From the NCBI RefSeq assembly GCF_014284365.1, contig NZ_JACOGG010000006.1:124001-188000 (forward strand): a stretch of DNA of 64,000 bases. Direction: 5' to 3'. Shown piece after piece: positions 60,521-64,000 of this stretch. Position 1 is the first letter of the stretch, and every line of letters begins with the position of its first letter. The notes beneath the pieces were generated by a model. It was given only the letters and a program-made list of their open reading frames with translations, did no database searches and was not told the DNA's origin. The stretch comes from Cognatundibacterium rugosum. GTDB lineage: Bacteria > Pseudomonadota > Gammaproteobacteria > Burkholderiales > Burkholderiaceae_D. Made by a program: the position numbers and the translations under genes.

Positions 60521-61330
60521 TTAACGCCTGGCTTGCCTCGCTGGACGAAATACCTGCGTATCCTGGTAAAACGCCAGATCCTGCAGGGGCCACCAGTCGG
60601 GGATACCGAGCACCGGCAAAGGGGTGTAATCTGCAGTAGTCAGGCTGTGCTGTGCCAGTTGTGCGGCGACCTGGCTATCAAGCAGACGGCATTTTTTATC
60701 AGGTTCTGCAGCAAAGAAATCCGGGCTGACCCGCACTACCCAGCTATGCGCAGTAATCGCCTTATAGGGAGCAACCAGTTTCTCCATCAAAGCATGACCA
60801 AAGCTCCACACTTCAGCAAACTGACCGAAGGCCTCACGTTGCGTGATGAATGCCTGCTGCCAGTCATGTTGGCGTAACGCTTGCGTCAGGCTGTCGCCGC
60901 GCGCATCATCTGCCACCACCAGCAAAGCTGCATTTTCATCAAAGATCGTCGCTGCGTCGCGCGCCGGGCCACGCGACTTACCAATACCCAGTTGCGCGAT
61001 TTGCGCCGCCTGTAAGGCATTGAGCTGACGTTTAATCAGCGGGAAACGCAGCCAGACCAGGGCATTGAAAAAATCATGCAAATTCTCACGCGTCGGTACG
61101 CCACCACTGGCACTGATATGCGCCTCATAAGCAACACCGTCCGGCAAGTCCTCCTGTGGAATGAATTGCAGTGGCAATCCGCGATGATTACGCAAACCTA
61201 GCTGCTGTGCCTGTTGATTCAGCGCCAGACGCCAGTCAGCCGAAGCCAGTAACGCCGTTGCCACCGGCCGGACCGTAGAAAACCAGGCACAGGACCAGTC
61301 TATGCCGTCAAAAAAACGCGCTGCAGACAT
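60521..61330 (-). CDS. DUF3025 protein
   Basis: A 269-residue protein of the DUF3025 family, found widely in proteobacteria with no known function. Family features include the GVAYEAHISASGGVPTRENLHDFFNALVWLRFP block near residue 75. There is no signal peptide. It shares one base with the end of pyrC (TGATG) and is therefore likely co-translated. Confidence 0.87.
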   Translation of the reverse strand: MSAARFFDGIDWSCAWFSTVRPVATALLASADWRLALNQQAQQLGLRNHRGLPLQFIPQEDLPDGVAYEAHISASGGVPTRENLHDFFNALVWLRFPLIKRQLNALQAAQIAQLGIGKSRGPARDAATIFDENAALLVVADDARGDSLTQALRQHDWQQAFITQREAFGQFAEVWSFGHALMEKLVAPYKAITAHSWVVRVSPDFFAAEPDKKCRLLDSQVAAQLAQHSLTTADYTPLPVLGIPDWWPLQDLAFYQDTQVFRPARQARR

Positions 61331-62379
61331 CAGGCTGCCTGCATTTTCCAGTGTATGGTTTCACCGCTGTTGAGCGGCACAATCACAGTTTCCGAAAATG
61401 GCAGTTCGGTGGGTATCGTCCAGTCTTCGCGCACCAGCGTGATGCGGTCTGTATTGCGTGGCAGCTGATAGAAGTCCGGGCCATTGAAGCTGGAAAACGC
61501 CTCCAGCTGATCGAGCGCACCAGCCTGATCAAAGGCTTCGGTATAGAGTTCCATCGCATGCAAAGCAGTATAACAACCGGCGCAGCCACAGGCGTGTTCT
61601 TTCAAGCCTTTAGGATGGGGGGCAGAATCAGTCCCCAGGAAGAAGCGTGGGCTGCCGGAAGTCGCTGCTTTTAATAAAGCCTGACGATGGGTTTCGCGTT
61701 TCAGTACAGGCAGGCAGTAGTAATGCGGACGTATGCCACCCTTGAAAATCTCATTGCGGTTATACAGCAAATGATGGGCAGTGATAGTCGCTGCGACAGG
61801 GCCTGAGGCTTCTGCCACATAAGCTGCCGCATCGCTGGTGGTGATGTGTTCAAACACCACTTTCAGCTCAGGCATATCACTGCGCAGCGGCTGCATCACA
61901 CGTTCGATAAACACCGCTTCGCGATCGAATAAATCGATCTCAGGATTGGTCACTTCGCCATGTACCAGGAAAGGCATACCCACTTCTTGCATGGCTTCCA
62001 GCGCTGCATAACATTTCTTCAGATCGGTCACACCTGCATCGGAATTGGTGGTTGCACCGGCTGGATACAGCTTGACTGCATGCACCAGGCCGCTATCTTT
62101 AGCACGGCGGATTTCATCGGGTGCCGTGTTATCCGTCAGGTACAGCGTCATTAGCGGCTCAAATTTCATCCCGGCAGGCAGGGCCGCCAGGATACGCTCA
62201 CGATACGCCAGCGCCTGTGCGGTGGTGGTGACCGGGGGTTTCAGATTAGGCATCACGATGGCACGACCAAACTGCGCGGCGGTATGCGGCAATACGCTGG
62301 CTAATGCAGCGCCATCGCGCAAATGCAAATGCCAGTCGTCGGGGCGAGTAATGGTCAGGGAGGATGGCGTGGAAGTCAT
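61330..62379 (-). CDS. pyrC: Dihydroorotase (PyrC, class II)
   Basis: Zinc enzyme of pyrimidine synthesis that closes carbamoyl-aspartate to dihydroorotate. The 349-residue protein has DWHLHLRDG (His17, His19), the carboxylated lysine in [11 protein letters not shown] (Lys103), and metal-ligand histidines in the FLVHGEV and FEHITT segments. Length is that of class II enzymes. It is followed by the DUF3025 gene. Confidence 0.96.
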   Translation of the reverse strand: MTSTPSSLTITRPDDWHLHLRDGAALASVLPHTAAQFGRAIVMPNLKPPVTTTAQALAYRERILAALPAGMKFEPLMTLYLTDNTAPDEIRRAKDSGLVHAVKLYPAGATTNSDAGVTDLKKCYAALEAMQEVGMPFLVHGEVTNPEIDLFDREAVFIERVMQPLRSDMPELKVVFEHITTSDAAAYVAEASGPVAATITAHHLLYNRNEIFKGGIRPHYYCLPVLKRETHRQALLKAATSGSPRFFLGTDSAPHPKGLKEHACGCAGCYTALHAMELYTEAFDQAGALDQLEAFSSFNGPDFYQLPRNTDRITLVREDWTIPTELPFSETVIVPLNSGETIHWKMQAA

Positions 62380-62452
62380 GAGGTTCGCTTTCTGAATTCA
62401 GGTCAAATACGTTGCAGGCTGCATTTTACCTTGCGGGGCGATAAAGATAAAA

Positions 62453-62480
62453 AAACCCGCACCACAGCGTGGTACGGGTT
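62453..62480 (-). terminator. Intrinsic terminator of the gltK-gltL transcript
   Basis: AACCCG/CGGGTT outer and CCAC/GTGG inner pairs separated by two mismatched bases, with an AGC loop. On the minus strand the hairpin is followed by a T-rich stretch (TTTTTATC). It is just downstream of gltL. Confidence 0.85.
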
Positions 62481-62514
62481 GTTCATGATGCATGCTGAAA
62501 CTGAACGTGCAAAA

Positions 62515-63243
62515 TCAGTGAGAAATGATCTTTGCCAGGAAATCGCGCGCGCGGTCTGAGCGGGCATTATTAAAGAATTCATCTCTGGCGCAATCTTCCA
62601 CGATCAGGCCCTTATCCATGAATACGATACGGTTAGCCACTTTACGCGCGAAGCCCATTTCATGCGTGACCACCATCATGGTCATGCCTTCCTGTGCCAG
62701 GCCCACCATCACGTCGAGCACTTCGTTAATCATTTCCGGATCCAGCGCCGAAGTTGGCTCATCGAATAGCATGGCAATTGGGTCCATCGACAAAGCACGC
62801 GCAATTGCGACGCGCTGTTGCTGACCACCGGATAGCTGACCTGGGAATTTGTCTTTATGCGCGAGCAGACCAACCCGGTCCAGATATTTCAAACCACGCT
62901 CAGTCGCTTCTTCTTCTGAACGACCGAGCACCTTGACCTGACCCAGCGTCAGATTCTGACGTATCGACAGATGCGGGAATAACTCGAAGTTCTGGAACAC
63001 CATGCCTATGCGCGCACGCAGCTTGGACAAATTAGTTTTCGGATCGCCGACCGATACGCCATCGACCGTGATTTCACCTTTCTGGAAAGGCTCCAGACCA
63101 TTGACGGTTTTGATCAGCGTGGATTTGCCTGAGCCGGAAGGCCCGCACACCACCACCACCTCGCCTTTTTTAACTTCAGTTGTACAGTCGGTCAATACCT
63201 GAAACTGACCATACCATTTGCTGACATTATTAATCTTAATCAT
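62515..63243 (-). CDS. gltL: Glutamate/aspartate ABC transporter ATP-binding protein GltL
   Basis: ATPase of a polar-amino-acid importer. The 242-residue protein has Walker A GPSGSGKST, the Q-loop FQNFELFPHL, signature LSGGQQQRVAIARAL and Walker B MLFDEPTSALDPEM. The start is the ATG at 63243, with GGAGA upstream; eight earlier codons in frame lack a ribosome binding site. Paired with gltK on the same strand. Substrate inferred from similarity to GltL. Confidence 0.92.
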   Translation of the reverse strand: MIKINNVSKWYGQFQVLTDCTTEVKKGEVVVVCGPSGSGKSTLIKTVNGLEPFQKGEITVDGVSVGDPKTNLSKLRARIGMVFQNFELFPHLSIRQNLTLGQVKVLGRSEEEATERGLKYLDRVGLLAHKDKFPGQLSGGQQQRVAIARALSMDPIAMLFDEPTSALDPEMINEVLDVMVGLAQEGMTMMVVTHEMGFARKVANRIVFMDKGLIVEDCARDEFFNNARSDRARDFLAKIISH

Positions 63244-63334
63244 GTGATTCTCCAATTCTGTTCTCAAAAGCGGGTTTCCTGCCAGGCCTATGCCGAGAAA
63301 ACCCTGCTGGTTAGCATTCTGTTCTGACTGAGGC

Positions 63335-64000
63335 TTAGCGGATGATCGCGACCTTCTGTTGCAGCTTCTTAACTGCGGTCGATAAGCTCAGGCACATAAT
63401 GAAATACACTACGGCTGCAAAGCTGTACATTTCGACCAGACGGCCATCGCGTTGTGCCACTTTTGCAGCAGAACCAAAGAAGTCGGCAATCGATAAAATC
63501 GACACCAGTGACACGTCCTGAAACAGCACGATAGTCTGGGTCAGCAATACCGGTATCATATTGCGGAAGGCCTGAGGCAGCACGATGTGCGCCATCGTCT
63601 GCCAGTAATTCATCCCCATCGCGTAACCGGCCCAGATCTGACCACGCGGAATCGACTGTATGCCGGAACGCATGATTTCACAGTAATACGCAGCTTCAAA
63701 CATGACAAAGGTAATCAAACAGGAGGCAAACGCCCCCACCTGTACAGGCTCATTCGAGCCCGTAATCCAGGCACCGATATATGGCACCAGAAAGTAAAAC
63801 CAGAAAATCACCAACACCAGCGGAATCGAGCGCATCACATTCACATAGCCGGAGGCCAGCAAATACACCAGCTTATTGCTGGACAAGCGCATCATGGCCA
63901 GCAGCGTACCAAACACGATACCGCCTGTCATCGCCAGCAAAGTCAGCTTGAGCGTGAATACCATGCCAGTCTGGAATAAATATACCCAGGAGCGCTGAAT
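63335..64000 (-). CDS. gltK: Glutamate/aspartate ABC transporter permease GltK (5' end outside window)
   Basis: Inner-membrane permease of a polar amino-acid importer. The visible 221 residues have the GltK features YVNVMRSIPLVLVIFWFY and the EAA loop region (MRSGIQSIPRGQIWAGYAMGMNYWQTMAHIVLPQAFR). The frame is open to the right edge, with the ATG at 63964 too far into the first helix, so the true start lies beyond the window. gltJ and the binding protein should lie upstream. Confidence 0.9.
   Translation of the reverse strand: MQRSWVYLFQTGMVFTLKLTLLAMTGGIVFGTLLAMMRLSSNKLVYLLASGYVNVMRSIPLVLVIFWFYFLVPYIGAWITGSNEPVQVGAFASCLITFVMFEAAYYCEIMRSGIQSIPRGQIWAGYAMGMNYWQTMAHIVLPQAFRNMIPVLLTQTIVLFQDVSLVSILSIADFFGSAAKVAQRDGRLVEMYSFAAVVYFIMCLSLSTAVKKLQQKVAIIR

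Overview
The window is chromosomal DNA of a betaproteobacterium, most likely Burkholderiales and probably Oxalobacteraceae (an Undibacterium- or Herminiimonas-like genome). This is inferred from the type of pilD-coaE-zapD-yacG block, the pair of neisserial-type trimeric porins, a Coq7 ubiquinone hydroxylase, a short Fis next to dusB, and moderate GC content. No rRNA, tRNA, CRISPR array, transposase or phage gene was found. Most of the window is ordinary, densely packed core genome.

Layout: 1-3004 (+) holds the end of a type IV pilus locus (pilC 3' end, pilD), then coaE, zapD and a 58-residue yacG. 3086-7674 (-) is a four-gene operon read alr, dadA, an Rrf2-family regulator and a TyrR-like sigma-54 activator. 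It is preceded by a region (7675-8211) with a near-consensus -24/-12 promoter and three TyrR-box-like palindromes. 8212-10761 (-) is argJ, a DUF815 ATPase and a Nudix hydrolase. 11016-13753 (+) is a TonB-dependent receptor and an orphan lipoprotein. 13934-18967 holds secA, an M23 peptidase, dciA and a cobalamin adenosyltransferase. 19190-25709 holds a LysR regulator, a GGDEF/EAL protein, an aldo/keto reductase, a DsbA-like protein and anmK. 25831-31220 holds a second M23 peptidase, tyrS-dtd, a histidine phosphatase and NDH-2. 31543-36997 (+) is dusB-fis-purH-ruvC-ruvA-ruvB. 37253-39745 (-) is two porins. 40134-46231 holds coq7, a PAS chemoreceptor, a Na+/H+ antiporter and uvrD. 46400-47131 is a ClpP-fold periplasmic protein. 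47188-52126 (-) is the thiamin operon thiC-thiS-thiG-thiD-thiE under a TPP riboswitch, with two tandem 105-bp palindromic repeats between thiS and thiG. 52660-60435 (+) is valS, a DUF2147 protein, two further chemoreceptors and a YdcH/DUF465 protein. 60521-64000 (-) is pyrC-DUF3025 and the gltK-gltL end of an amino-acid ABC transporter.

How the genes work together: the alr-dadA operon interconverts L- and D-alanine and oxidises the D-form, and it carries two regulators of its own. The TyrR-like protein keeps the sigma-54 contact motif (GAFTGA) that E. coli TyrR has lost, and the operon has a matching sigma-54-type promoter and TyrR-like boxes upstream, so a self-contained autoregulated switch is a reasonable hypothesis. 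tyrS is translationally coupled to dtd, which clears D-aminoacyl-tRNAs. The thi genes supply the thiazole and pyrimidine halves of thiamin and join them. The three chemoreceptors have no che genes beside them and must signal to a pathway encoded elsewhere.

The features most worth a second look are the sigma-54/TyrR-box control region at 7798-7996, the tandem repeats inside the thi operon, the ClpP-fold secreted protein, and the probable insertion of the TonB receptor and lipoprotein between argJ and secA.
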